Part shown: one piece after another, positions 1-12,145 of the stretch
How the letters are laid out: each line of letters opens with the position of its first letter
How positions within the stretch are numbered: the stretch's first letter is position 1
From: Anthoceros angustus
Lineage: Eukaryota; Streptophyta; Anthocerotopsida; Anthocerotales; Anthocerotaceae
Reading direction: 5' to 3'
Length of the DNA stretch: 64,000 nucleotides
Assembly: GCA_010909165.1 (NCBI GenBank)
Contig: VJWM01000182.1
Location: 394,030-458,029 of the forward strand
The notes under the pieces: model-generated
Seen by the model: only the letters and a program-made list of their open reading frames with translations
What the model was told of the DNA's origin: nothing
Database searches by the model: none
Position numbers and translations under genes: made by a program

Positions 1-640
1 AAAGACAAAGATAGGTGGTACATCCGTTTTCGAACGCCACCGCCCCCACCGTGTACTATTATGACTTCATGACCCATAAACAGACCACACGTAGGGCTGG
101 AATTTGCTTGCGAAACCATGGGCCAGGCACAAATGCATCACGATTATGGAGATCCGTTGTCCGTGATGACACCAGCTCGGAGGGTAAGTCGTCCGTCGAT
201 CGGGGCAAAGCTACGCCAAGACGATGCACGCATCACACAGCAAAGACTGGGTCATGACAAGAACCTCGCGCCTCGGGACATCACCAATAGAATTTGCGAC
301 CGAGCCACCACCGCTTATAATCCCAACTCATTGGGGCCGGCGGAGCACGCTTGGTGGGTACGACATCGATGCACGCAATGTTCCCCGCACCGCCGCAAGC
401 TAGCGGAGTGGATGGCCGGGCTCTATGTCATGCGCGTTAGCGGATTCCCAACGGGCAGAGCCTAAGCGTAGTGTAGGGGTGACATCCGCAATGGAAAGGG
501 AGGATCCGCACCGACGAGCTAGGTTAGACGAACCGGTAGGAAATAGCAAGTGGACGGAAGGTCATTAATGCCCTTGGATCGGACCCCATACCACAACGAC
601 ACGAGACAAAGTACGCCCCGGCCGCCAAAGTGTGCCATAT
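1..640. repeat. Repeat copy A, right part of the 5' block
   Basis: Positions 1-190 match 2,318-2,510 and 2,938-3,138, and 190-640 match 3,132-3,600. The match is near-exact apart from many 1-4 base insertions or deletions, mostly in GC-rich triplets. No intact coding sequence is visible. It lies downstream (minus-strand sense) of the CACTA transposase relic and is probably part of the same element or of one it inserted into. Confidence 0.8.
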
Positions 641-715
641 GGCCTCGCATTGTTCTTTTCCACGTGCATGACATCCTTTGGCGCCATCACAAGGTGACGC
701 CAATATGGGAGCACC

Positions 716-1760
716 CTAAACAGAGAAGACATCCGCCGAGTTCCAAAATTTCCTCACGGATCTCGGTGGCGCACCTTCTCTGCGTACCATATCCGCCACC
801 ACATCATCAAACGCGTTGGTCGGTGGGGATGGAGTTCCGCCCGTCCATCGTATCACCCATGTCTTCCACCGTCCGCTATCACCTTCGTAACCACCTCTGT
901 TGCCAACATAAATCTGCTTTTTTAACTGATGAGAATAGCGGGAATCCAGGGCCAGCCAACAATCCACACACGCACGGGTCCCTTTCACTTGCAATCCAGT
1001 CAGGGTGCCCAAGCCTGGGTAATCGGCAATGACGTTCAAAACCGCTGCTCGCACCCTGAAATGCCTCCTAGGATCGTTCACCGGTATTGAAAAGTCTTCC
1101 ATGTCCACCCCTCTCCACAGCTCTTCCAGTTCTTCTACCAGGGGCGCCATATAAACATCAAAATTTTTGACCATGCCCGGTCCTGGTACAATGAGAGGCA
1201 TGATGACATGGGCGTCCTTTGTGCTAGCCCAGGGAGGCATGTTGTGAACGAATAGCATAACTGGCCATATGGACGTGTTGACAGACCTGTGACCAAAGGG
1301 GTTGAAGCCGTCTGTGCATAATGCCAACCTCAAGTTGCGAGGTTCATCCCCGAACCCTTCAACTGCATCAAATACTCTCCATGTTGGGGTGTCTGCCATC
1401 ATGGACATGTCCCCATTCTCGCTTTGCCTCCCGACGTACCAAGTCATCATTTGTGCTATTTCCGGCATTCTGAACATGCGTTTCAATCGCGTCTTTAGAG
1501 GAAAATGCCAGAGGACCTTGCGGGGAACAGCGTCTCACTCATCAAACCCTTCCTTGTGCCAAGCGCGCAATCAGGGCAATGGACGCTCCCAGACTCACCC
1601 CCGAATAGAATACAATCTTTTCACAAGCATGGATTTTCACGTATCTTGGCCCAAACATGTGCAACATCGACTTTGCCTCGTACATGTCCTTGACTTGTTT
1701 GGAATTGGATATCCACACTTAAGAGCTTTAAAAGTGTCACATGACGCCACTAATGTCATA
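716..1760 (-). pseudogene. CACTA (En/Spm) TNP2-type transposase relic
   Basis: The minus strand encodes the core of the TNP2/Transposase_21 family, which mobilises CACTA DNA transposons. Visible in order are VKDMYEAKSMLHMFG (about 1,690-1,640), a CPDC..G zinc-knuckle-like segment (about 1,575), RKVLWHFPLKTRLKRMF (about 1,520-1,470), the diagnostic LALCTDGFNPFG segment (about 1,330), WPVMLFVHNMPPW and a PGPGMVKNFDVY stretch. The reading frame shifts once near 1,515-1,530, between the CPDC part and RKVLWHFP. The N-terminal region and the C-terminal domains of the family are missing, so this is a fragment. Family recognition is from memory of plant TNP2 proteins. Confidence 0.85.
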
Positions 1761-1929
1761 CATGGTTTGCCACAGCGGCAACAACGATGGTGCTTAGCTT
1801 GCTTTCTTTCGATTGACTTCCTCTTCAATGTGGTATAACGGCTGCCGCAGACAAGCACCTATCACGGACTCCATCCCCGCCACTGCAACATCCGTGGCTT
1901 CCAAAGAACTCGCCCACTGTGCACTTGTG

Positions 1930-3138
1930 CATATCATCACCTCCCGAACCCTCATCCATACTTTCGTCGTCGGAACTACTAGTTTGGTCGGTAAGATGGC
2001 CACCGGTTCCCTCGCCGACCCATCCGAGCCGTATCCGAATCCGTCTAGGGTGGGGAGACACCAAGACGCCGCTTCTTCTATGTCCGCCGTGGCTCGCCGA
2101 CCGCAAAAAAAACCATATTAAAGCTAGAATTGGAGTGCATTTGCTGGCCATTGATGCGAGAGAACTCAACCGCGGTGCTCGGAGTGGCAGAGGGGCACTT
2201 GAAATGTGTTGAATACGAGCTGCGAGCTCTCGACACGGCGGGGACAATACATGTACACCGTGACCGCATTTCGTGGCATCCTCCCTGTGGTCGTGATCCG
2301 TAGTCACGGCAACCACAAAGACAAAGATAGGTGGTACATCCGCATAACGCCACCGCCCCCACCGTGTACTATTATGACTTCATGACCCATAAACACGCAC
2401 ACACGTAGGAGCTGGAATTTGCTTGCGAAACCATGGACTAAGCACAAATGCATCACCGATTATGGAGATCCGTTGTCCGTGATGACACCAGCTCGGAGGG
2501 TAAGTCGTCCACGTGTACGCCGGGCATATCATCACCTCCCGGACCCTCGTCCATACTTTCGTCGTCGGAACTACTAGTTTGGTCGGTAAGATGGCCATCG
2601 CTGGTTCCCCCGTCAGACCCAACTGAGCCCGTATTTGAATCCGTCTAGGGTGGGGAGACACCTGCAAGACTGCCGCTCTCTTCTATGTCCGCTCGTGGCT
2701 CGCCGAACTGCAAAAAAAACCATATTAAGGCTAGGATTGGAGTGCATTTGCTGGCCAGTGATGCGAGAGAACTCACAGCGGGTGCACAGGCGGTGGCGCG
2801 GGCAGTGCACTCTTGAAATGTGTTGAATCGAGCTGCGAGCTCTCGACCTGTGGCGGCGGGGACAATACATGTACACCGCATCTGCATTTCGTGGCATCCT
2901 CCCCAGGGTCGTGATCTGGTAGTCACGGCAACCACAGCACAGCATAGGTGGTACATCCGTTTTGCGAACGCCACCGTCCCCACCGTGTACTATTATGACT
3001 TCATGACCCATAAACACAGACCACACGTAGGAGCTGGAATTTGCTTGCAGAAACCATGGACGGAAGCACAAATGCATCACCTGATTATGGAGATCCCGTT
3101 GTCCGTGATGACACCAGCTCGGAGGGTAAGTCGTCCGT
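1930..3138. repeat. About 610-bp tandem duplication (copies B and C)
   Basis: 1,930-2,510 and 2,530-3,138 are head-to-tail copies of one unit. It carries a stretch rich in Ser/Asp/Glu codons on the minus strand (about 1,990-1,930 and 2,590-2,530), as often found ahead of TNP2 transposases. The copies differ by short indels rather than by scattered substitutions. No continuous gene crosses the unit. Confidence 0.8.
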
Positions 3139-3854
3139 CGATCGGGGGCAAAGCAGCTACGCCAAGACGATGCACGCATCACACAGCAGCATCTGGGGCT
3201 GTGACAAGAACCTCGCGCCTCGGGACATCACCAATAGAATTTGCGCGACCCAGAAGCCACCACCGCCTTATAATCCCAACTCATTGGGCGACAGGGAGCA
3301 CGCTTGGTGGGTACGACACTGGATGCACGCAATGTTCCCGACCGTCGCTGCAAGCTAGCGGGAGTGGATGGCTGCCGGGCTCTATGTCATGCGCGTTAGC
3401 GGATTCCCAACGGGGCACGGAGCCTAAGCGTAGTGTAGGGGTGACATCTGCAATGGAAAGGGAGGATCTGCGCGCTGACGAGCTAGGTTAGACGAACCGA
3501 GTAGGAAATAGCAAGTGGACGGGAAGGTCATTAATGCCCTTGGGATCGGACCCCATACCACAACGACACGAGACAAAGTACGCCCGGCTGGCCGTCAGCG
3601 AAAGTAGTACCACAGTGATCGATCCAACACTCACCACCCATGGCCACATCTATGCGCGGAGAAACTAAAGAAGTGGCAAGCTTAACCTGGTGACAGAGCT
3701 AAGAATCGAGACAAGCGCTTGAAATTGCAGCAACAAAGGTGCCTCATTTCTTCTATGTACATTCATAGCCGTTGCTAGGTTGAGCTATGGCTTCACTGAT
3801 GCTAATTGGTATGTTCAAACTGAGGAGAAAACGGTCGTAATGGGCAGGCGTCCA

Positions 3855-5104
3855 TTCCCAACTTGGCTGACATGACGACTGAGGAGTTCATTGATAAAGC
3901 GCACAAGAAACTAGGCAGAGGAAGAGATGTAAGCATGCCAGCAGGCGATTGAGGAGAAAGTTTTCCCAACCATCAGTGCTGCCGCTAGGGCCTTTAACAT
4001 TCCCAGAAAAAGTGTGCATGAATGGGCCACGAGAATTGTGTAGACTTCGGCTGCGTTTGGCAACCTTCTAATAGCCCACAGCTGTGGACGATACCGTCCG
4101 CCTCGCGCACGTTCCTCGCACAGACTCTACCAGGGGGGGGCACCGGAGCACCAGAGCGCAGGGCTGGAGGAACCACTCCGAGGTTGGCTGTCCGTTTCAT
4201 AATCGATCCGGGGTTCGTATTACCCACTACACCCCAGCGTCCGTATCACTCACCTGGTTACAACCGCGCGATTTACGTTACGTCTCACTAGTACATTACC
4301 GTACAGGCCCGGTATGGTCGAACGTTTAAGGACTCGTTCTCGTCCCAATGTTCTCTTTCTCTCCCTTGTGACTCCCTCGTCGTTCCCTTTTTTTCGTCCT
4401 CGTCCGCACCCAGAGGTGCCTGGTTGAAGTTGCGTGTCCCGATGTGTGTGGGTTGCAGCATCTCCGCGTTTGCGACCGCCAGTCCGACTGATGGTGACCC
4501 TAGCATTTCATATATGGATGAGGAGCAAGCACTCCAAGCAGTGGTGCTATCTCAGTGGATGGGCACGTCACCTAGGGTTTTTCATTACGAAGAGATCGAG
4601 GGAGGCAGCCGTGTTGCAGATATCCTGCCCTTCCCTACCAGGGAGGAGCTTCTTGCTGCCAACTCTAAGAAGAGGAAGTCCTATGCACATTCACAACTTA
4701 TAACAGCAAATGAGTGGATCACAGCGAAGGCAAGGAGGAAAGAGGAAAAGGTCCTCGGTTTGAGGAGAAACAAGAGAGGAAGCAAGGTCGTATCCTGGAA
4801 AGATTGAGAAAGAATTGGTTGCAGTGGAATGGAGAAACGAAAACCTGTGGCCAATTCCAAGCCGAGAAGAAATTGGCTATCGCAAGATGGAAAGTTGAAG
4901 CGAGGAGGAGAGTTAGATGTTGTTATGGCCAACAGAGCTCCAACAAAATTGCAGGGAGCGAATATCTCTCCTAGAAAACCTGCAACCTTATGCCAAGCCA
5001 TTAACCATATCAAAAGAGGAACAACGCCTTGCAAGACAAGCAAATCTGCAGCACATGAGGCTCTTGAAAGCGGCCAAGAAACTAACAAGCCTTGTAGCAC
5101 TTGA
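3855..5104 (+). pseudogene. Pogo/Tigger-like transposase relic
   Basis: At about 3,942-4,040 the plus strand encodes QAIEEKVFPTISAAARAFNI followed by PRKSVHEW. This fits the pipsqueak/CENP-B-type helix-turn-helix that starts pogo-like Tc1/mariner transposases. Just upstream (about 3,865-3,920) is an acidic and basic lead-in, MTTEEFIDKAHKKLGRGRD. After about 400 unassignable bases, 4,424-4,807 and 4,829-5,104 encode a Lys/Arg/Glu-rich tail beginning SYAHSQLITANEWITAK, like the C-terminal tail of such transposases. Stops and frame changes separate the parts, and no DDE core is seen. The HTH assignment is fairly firm; the link to the tail is inference. Confidence 0.55.
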
Positions 5105-6405
5105 TTGAGCTCAAGGTGACGGTGGTCAAGACCTACATGATGTGAGAGGAACATAGGATTTCATTAATCACAGTGGAAAGACTGTTGCGCACCGGAGTGT
5201 GGAGCATTCGTTTCCATGTGAGAGCCCAAACACGAGACTAGCGACGGTCGGTGGCACTCAAGGTGTGGGCAAGTGGAGACAAATATCATTTCTTTGAAAC
5301 CTCGTTTCATAATTATTTGATATATAATTTCAACGTTGAATTCTTACCACTAAACTACAAACAAACAAAGAAATTTAACAGCCATTACTCTTAATGCATA
5401 ATAGTTTTTGGACAGACATTTTATGAGTTTGATAACAAATTCATTTGCAAAGTCCCGCATATATTAATATATTTAGAAATAGCATTAACCGCTACGCCGC
5501 TAGTGTATGTCGGCAAACGGGAGTCTCGTGGCTGCATGTGTATCATGTTCGGAAAGTGACAAGTGAGCGGAAAAGGGGTGTAGACTGTAGAGTTCGGCAT
5601 TTGAAATGATGGGAGGCCAGCTGTAACGGACAGACGGAGGCAGGGTGACGGGGCAGCGCTCGGCGGGGGTGCGACAAAAGCAACAGCAGTGGGAACAGGC
5701 AGGACCCGGGAGTTGGGGGCCGGGAGCTGGAGCCCTCAGCCCTGGCATGTGCGTGCCTTGCCGACGCCAGCCGCGCACCATACATTAAATCTCCGCCTCT
5801 TCTTCCACGCGCTTTCATCAGCCACTCGGCCTCACAGCCGGGCATCGCCCCCGGGACTTCCTCGGCTGCACCGGCGCGCTCTCTGTGGATCCTGCTTGTG
5901 AGCGCTCTCGCCTCCCGCTTTGCTCGCATTCGTTTCTCGTTCTTGGTGGCCGGATCTGACTCCGCGTCTCGGTCGGCCGGATTGGCGTTCCTTTGCCATT
6001 TTATTTGCGACCGTTATACAATTCCGTGCTGCGCGGTGAACGTTTTCTTCAGTCTCTACACTTTGCGCGGTGGATTGGTTGGTGGAAGCTGACCTTCGCG
6101 TTATGCGATCTTGCAGGACAGTAGGAGGCCGTTTTGGAGGAACGAGCAGTTCAAGAATTCGGACTCAGCCAACGTTGTGCAACAATGATGAACTCGTCCT
6201 CTCCTCCTCCACGTATGGTGCCCTATCCTTCCGGCTTGTGATTTGTTGCTCCAATTCGCGTTTCTCCACATGCATTAGCACTCGTGCACCGTCGTTGCTC
6301 TTTGAGAAGCCAGATCTAGTCCACTTTGCTCAGGACATTTCTCCTTGCCATATTATCCGAGGCATGTTAGACTTTGACGGCTGGTCGGCGTTTGCAGTGA
6401 GTGTA
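5105..6405. other. Intergenic; GC-rich upstream region from about 5,620
   Basis: 5,105-5,620 is AT-rich with no recognisable gene. 5,620-6,060 is GC-rich and probably contains the promoter and 5' untranslated region of the gene that follows on the plus strand. No firm TATA box or motif can be named. Confidence 0.4.
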
Positions 6406-6909
6406 ATGGCCGCGGAGGACACGACCGCCGATCCTTCTTCATCTCCGTCCGAATTTCATCTTATGGTGGACATGTCTCAGGATGACACGTCGAGCAAGCC
6501 TACGACAAGCTTTTGGTCGTCCTCTATCTCAGCTATTACCAGAGGTGGGCATGCCTTCGGGAATTCTCTTGGGACCTCAACTTTGCAAATGCTGGTGCTG
6601 ATTGGTGTCAGGTTGACTCATCTCCAGTGGCGGAGAACGTTGAGGGGAGATTGGCCGGGTGGTTTGGCATGAATCAGTCCAAATTTCAGTGGGCGGTGGA
6701 CGCATACATGCAAGAACGAGCTGTGGTAGGTTTCTGCAGCAAATTCTCCTTCACTTTTCACTCTCAAGCGGTGTGAGAAGGAGTAAGGAGCCATGTTTCA
6801 GTTGTAACTCTTGATATTCATTGTGAACAGGCTGCTGAAAGAAAGAAGCTGCAGAGCCAAACATCTGGAAATGGTCGAATGTCTGCTGGCCGGGAGCAAG
6901 TGATGCAGG
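6406..6909 (+). CDS. Unidentified plant protein, partial, frame broken
   Basis: Protein-like sequence runs from the ATG at 6,406 (MAAEDTTADPSSSPSEF, Ser/Asp-rich). At 6,498 a different frame continues with AYDKLLVVLYLSYYQRWACL and onward to a Trp-rich segment ending MQERAV at about 6,726. A GTAGGT donor follows. After an AG acceptor at about 6,830, a second exon encodes AAERKKLQSQTSGNGRMSAG to VMQ at 6,909, with a GTGAGG donor. The frames join at about 6,497 only if one base is added, so this is a sequence error, an unusual splice or a damaged gene. I do not recognise the family. Further exons may lie downstream but were not found. Confidence 0.45.
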
Positions 6910-9430
6910 TGAGGTATCCGATCTTACTAAGTCAAGCTTCCAGTCTCTTTCTGTCACTCTACTCTGCATAGAGCTTAATCTTGTCCAAAGCCACCATCAG
7001 GCCACCCCGGCTTGAGGCCTGTACTTGCTCAGTGAGATCTTCTAACTTAGCACGTTCCTTGCTGTCTCAGAGAGGTGGTTTGCCTGTCTGATCTGAGAGG
7101 CTGGCAACGTATTCCAGACCAGGCCGGTTCTGTGATCATTAGGTTCATTATTTGAATAAGGGCTGCAAGAACCAGGCTTCGCCTCTCTCCAAGCGAATTG
7201 GAAGTTTTCGTGGTACTCATTTTGAGTCTTTGGAGCTCCGGCTGTGGATTCAGACATAGTTGAACAAAATGGGAGAGCTTGTACATAGATTAAGCGGAAC
7301 TCATCAGCTGCGAAACTTTGTATACTTCATAGTCAAGGACGGGAAAGTAGACTTTAAGGTCTCATATTATTTTTCAATATTATTTTTGATATTGGTATGA
7401 GATCACACTTCCGAATATCCTTAAACCGTATAGGTGATTAACTATTGCTATTGATAGGGGTTTAGTAAAACTGCAAGACGGGGTTTAGGGTAATTGTAAG
7501 ATCATGCTTACAAACACATCTCGGACTTGTGTGCGATAATGTTGAAAAAGGATGCGACATATTGAAAAAGGATGAGTTGAAAAAAAACGACTATGTTAAA
7601 AAAGGATAGAGTTGACAGAAAAACTAATTTTGATACATTAGCATAATACAAACTCGTGTGGTGGATGGATATCAACTTCCTGGTATGTATGTATGTGGTG
7701 AACAATGTCAACCTCATGAGTGCGAAAAGAATGGGGCCTAGCGATCCCCCCACATCATGAGGTTTCCTAATCAACCACACAATTTTCGTAAGGAACATCT
7801 ATTCGTTCCATCAATATATTATTTAATATAAAAACCTGATCACAGATAATTATCAACGACACAAATACAGAGTGACATATACTAGTTGTAGCTAAGACAT
7901 GGACTATAAGCCAATCAACATATAACAAGGCTTTCATACGCTACATCCTTTCAAGATAACTACAACTAAAGTCTCTATGAAGTCAAAGATAGCTCCATCA
8001 ATGCACACACAATGAGTTTTGCACGAAGAAGAGGTCTACAAGTTACGAAGTTTAGCTACATGAAATTATTCCACCAGTACCAATGAGCAAACAACCTCTT
8101 TGATTAGCTGCATATCAAAGGTAGACCAACTTCAAATGCCTCCTTGCTCAATAACTAACTTCGATAACAACAAGACTCAATGCCACAAAAAATTTACCAT
8201 CCTAAACCCTATATTTAAATAAAAGCCCCCTGGATCGGATACGAGCGTGTTAGGTTTGTGTGAACCCCAGTACACGTATACTAAATGTAATGTAAGTTTC
8301 CTACGTTTTCTAAACTATAGACATATAAAAAAGGTTCAAACTCATCTACGTGAAGTTAAATTAAGCTCTTCAAAAATGCTAATTATCCTCCCTTCATGAC
8401 TGACACGGTTGCTGGGAGTTCATTTGAACTTCATTGTTAAGCAACCCTCTGGACGGATCGCTACTGGGATAGGGTACCTCCCACCCTTGATTACTCTTAC
8501 AGTGGCCCTCGATAGCCTGCCTCTATTTTAAAGCCCTGTGTAGCTGCCTGATGTATGATCTTTACTGCATCGCCCGCTAAAAAAGGGCTGATGTTGCTGT
8601 TGTTGTAAGGTTCTGAAGCCTTGTGAGGCTGCTGAACAATGTAAGATTTATGATCTTTATTGTCTTGCCAGCAAAAAAAAGGGCTGTTGTTGTGAGGTTC
8701 AAAATTCGGCGGCGCCACCTAAAATATGATCTTTGATGTCTCGCCCGCAAAAAAGGGGTGTTGTTGTAAAATTCTGATCCTTTGGAGTCGTTTAAATTAT
8801 ATGGCATGCAAATACTCAATTACGTTCACCCAAAGAAAAAATGCTAGCTGAAAAATTTCAAAGAAAGAACTAAGAATCTAAACTTACCCAACAAATCTCT
8901 AATTCGAATATTAGTGACATGCCTGACCAACCCATAACCCTACATCCTAAGCCTCAAGGTGGGTAGCTGTTTGTGAGATGAAGGAGCTGAGAAACAAGCT
9001 TCATATCTATTGCATATTTTAAGAAAATATGTCATATAATCAATTTTGATATAAAATATATTGAAATTTATATTTTAACTTAATATGATTTATTATTGTT
9101 ATTATAATTTAATTAATTATTTTTTATCTATTATTTTCTCATAGTGTGAATTGAATAAAAGCTGTTTAAAAGAAAGTAGAGTATTGCAACATAAAGCCTC
9201 TTCTTCAACTATACAAGCCTATTCACTTAGTTAACAATAATTATTATTACTGATATCACTTATATTTATTTTTTACTCTACTTTTCAATTCAGTCTCACC
9301 GGATCTTATGAAAAATGGTTAATGTGGTGTTTGAAAAGAAAGGAGAAGCAAATGAAATTTGGTATTGAAAAGCTTATAAAAATTCTCACTATTACGGCAT
9401 GTTTGAAGCTAAGTGCTTCGGGTCACAACT
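6910..9430. other. AT-rich intergenic region
   Basis: No gene is recognised. The stretch is AT-rich, especially 9,000-9,300, with many short open frames that look random. The dispersed repeat at 8,390-8,830 is listed separately. The last few hundred bases before 9,431 should contain the SPEF1 promoter. Confidence 0.5.
8390..8830 (+). repeat. Dispersed repeat family, copy 1
   Basis: Several degenerate units share the words TATGATCTTTA, an AAAAAAGGG run, TGTTGTAAGGTTCTGA and AAATTATATGGCATG. The same words occur inverted at about 27,020-27,360 and in direct orientation at about 42,840-42,990. No coding potential is evident. The family has no match I can name. Confidence 0.6.
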
Positions 9431-11174
9431 ATGGATGTTGCAGCAGATGAGCTTCCTCATCTTTATTCTTGGGTTTGTATTTTCTTAATACTTTTCATTA
9501 TATCAAATACAAAATAATGTCGGGTACATAGTTACATGTGTGTATTTATTAGAATAGCTAACATTCTAAATGCATGATATTTGAAAGGGCTTTTTCCTAT
9601 TTAGTGTCAAGGATATTATCTTTTAAAAAAACTGGTGAGCTAAAAAGGAAGTTATAGTATTTAAGTGTATAATGAAGGACTTTGATATGTGCAGATTGAT
9701 AGCATACCGTTGTCACGGCCAAAACGTAACATAGCTCGAGACTTCAGTGATGGAGGTAAAGCCTTGGTCTTTGATTTAATCTAATATGGGCTCTAACTTT
9801 GTCTTTAATCTAGTCTTTAAACTTTGTCTTAAGTTTTTGAAGAGTTTGCAATAGGTTTAAAACATTATGCTAACATGTGAGACAATTTTCATTTACCTAA
9901 AGAAAAACTATGTCTATTGAATGTATGTGGATGCAGTTCTTGCTGCAGAGGTTGTGGCACATTATTGCCCTCGCTTAGTAGATATCCACAATTATAGTGC
10001 GGTGAATGGGTTGGCTCAGAAGATATACAATTGGAGCACATTGAATCGTACTAATGTCTTGACCTAATTTATTTATGATATCAATTTTGGTTTATTATTT
10101 CTTTCAACTATGATATCATCGATATAATAGTCTCGTGTTTAATGGAGCAGTAAAAGTGCTGAAACGGTTGCATATTTCTCTATCCAAAGAGGAGGTAGAA
10201 GGTGTTGCAAATTGTGATCCTGGGGTAATAGAAAGGATTTTAAAGCTTCTAAAATTTAAGGTACTATTTCTGAATTATTTATTTGGATACAAAATATTGC
10301 AAACTTAGAGTCCACCCTCTTATAAGAACATAAACTTTGTATATTCTAGATAGCTAAATACAATCCTAAAGATCATAAGGATGAAGAATTTTGTAATGGT
10401 AACGGCAATGGTCATCATAGCAATGGCAATGGCAATAGTAACGGCACCAACGGGAATGGACATTGTAAGTTTGATTTATCCTTGAATGTACCTACACAAA
10501 AGTATTAAAACTTATTTGTAAATTTTTTACAAATGAGAATACGTAGATACATATCACTTTTATCTATTCTGTAAAATATTGATATTATTATATATATATT
10601 AAAAATTCTAATACTATTAAAATATTCAAATACTTATTTATATTTAATATTTATTTAGTAATTTAATGTAGGTTATTCGCCAAGAAAATGCTCACCTACA
10701 AAGCAGTAAGTACCACATGAGAGCCTTCTCGGTAATATATTAATATATTAATACATTGGAGGAAAAAATAATACCCATATTTCTTGACAATGCAGACGGT
10801 TATCATCCGAGTCTAATTGTTCTCTGGTGAGTCTCTAATTTCTCTCATGTGAACTACCAAACGTGTTTATAGCTCGGTGATTTGGCTTCCTGGTTTTGAC
10901 ATGAAGCCTTTTCGCAGAATGGTCATCGGGCAAGCGGGGATGACATCGGATATGATAAGGACAGTACCGTCCGAGAACTACGAGAAACGATCGAGGTAAT
11001 AACAATTCATTGCATGTTTGAGGGCAAAGTGATTACGGGCACCTGGTTTTTGACATCCTTCTCACACAGCTCTTGGAGGCTAAGGTTATGAAGCTGGAAC
11101 AGCTAGTACGCCTAAAGGAGCACAAGATTCAAGTCCTCAGTGGCAAGTCAAGGAATGGGAATGGGCGTCCCTGA
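9431..11174 (+). CDS. SPEF1: SPEF1/CLAMP calponin-homology flagellar protein
   Basis: Nine exons by splice sites and phase: 9,431-9,472, 9,695-9,755, 9,937-10,047, 10,151-10,260, 10,350-10,464, 10,672-10,705, 10,796-10,826, 10,918-10,995, 11,070-11,174. They total 687 bases, encoding 228 residues; animal SPEF1 is about the same length. Residues about 1-108 form the CLAMP/CH_2 calponin-homology domain, with SIPLSRPKRNIARDFSDG, VLAAEVVAHY and a DPGVIERIL helix. An Asn/Gly-rich linker follows (HHSNGNGNSNGTNGNG), then a C-terminal coiled coil (LLEAKVMKLEQLVRLKEHKI). In animals and ciliates SPEF1 binds and bundles microtubules in the ciliary central apparatus. In plants it is expected only where sperm are flagellated. 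The exon 3 donor is weak (GTACTA) and gives Leu where the family has Arg. All exons are too short for simple ORF searches. Confidence 0.93.
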
Positions 11175-11703
11175 AAACGGAAGAGCCCTGCTTCTGGAGG
11201 CTCCAGATATCGTGTATATGTGCTTCACAACGGCTCACCAATGGAACAACGGATTGCTCCGCAGGAAACGTATCTGATCGTGCACTGTAAAGAGGGACGA
11301 AGAACAGGAGGTAATACGGAGGCCAGACCCCAAGCCTCTACATATTCTTGGAGTAGTTGCTCAGCTATGAGGAAGCTGCCCGGATTTCTTGGTGGCAGAA
11401 GGATAAGGTCCTGTAAGGGACCAACACCCATCTACTTTCTCCGCAGAATCCGACAACATCAAGGAGTAAATAAGCTGCTACAAACGGAGCCCGGAGCTGA
11501 AAGGATATAGGTGCAATGGAGGGCTTTGCAAAGGAGAAATCCAGGCCACGTAAACGTCAACCAACGTCCGCGTGCCCTTCACACTTTCGTACTGCTCATA
11601 GTTTACAACATTGACATCTTACTAACATTGATACGCGACGGCTTAACATTGGCACAAAAAGAACAGAGCCTCTTCATGCGCCGAGTGCAGAGGCAACGCA
11701 CAA
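11175..11703. other. Convergent intergenic region
   Basis: This lies between the stop codons of the plus-strand SPEF1 gene and the minus-strand copper chaperone gene, so it should hold both 3' untranslated regions. The 96-codon open frame at 11,220-11,510 has no recognisable protein features. Confidence 0.5.
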
Positions 11704-12145
11704 TCATGCCTTCACGGCTTCCTTCGGAGCCTCTTCCACTGGCTCAGGCAGCTGCGGCCAAAGCTCAGTCGGCTTGCCTGTCTTGGAAACCTTGTCTAGC
11801 ACAACATCCGGGGTGACATTTCCTTTCACAGTGACCTTCTGCTCCTTTAGGTCAATGTCAAATGTTTCCACACCTGCGGTGTAAGCACATGGAATTGCTC
11901 AGCTCGTGCGGGCTGCAATCTGCTGCTTGAGACGGCAGAAGGCCTTACCTTCAAGCTTGGACAGAACTCGCTTCACTGCACCGACGCATCCCTGGCAGGA
12001 CATCCCGACCTTCAACACTACAGTCTGCAGACGCGGAAAGGGGGGTTGAATGTAAGGCCTACAGCCAGCACAAATGCATCTCCACCCTCCACAATTGCAC
12101 AATCCAGCATCAAATGATAGGTCACTTGCAACACACCTCTGCCAT
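11704..12145 (-). CDS. ATX1: ATX1/CCH-type copper chaperone
   Basis: Three exons on the minus strand: 12,137-12,145 (MAE), 11,949-12,024 and 11,704-11,873, together 84 residues. It is a single heavy-metal-associated (HMA) domain with the Cu(I)-binding motif MSCQGC at residues about 11-16. The family segments [20 protein letters not shown] and [10 protein letters not shown] follow. Proteins of this family carry Cu(I) in the cytosol to P-type ATPases of the secretory pathway. The short tail [17 protein letters not shown] resembles plant ATX1 or short CCH forms; the long CCH extension is absent. The 9-base first exon was chosen because ATG-GCA-GAG is followed by a GT donor and gives the usual MAE start. 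The gene is convergent with SPEF1. Confidence 0.93.

Noticed and set aside
1302-1838. 178-codon plus-strand ORF
   Set aside because: Antisense of the TNP2 transposase relic.
11220-11510. 96-codon ORF next to SPEF1
   Set aside because: No domain, no splice support, lies in the shared 3' region.
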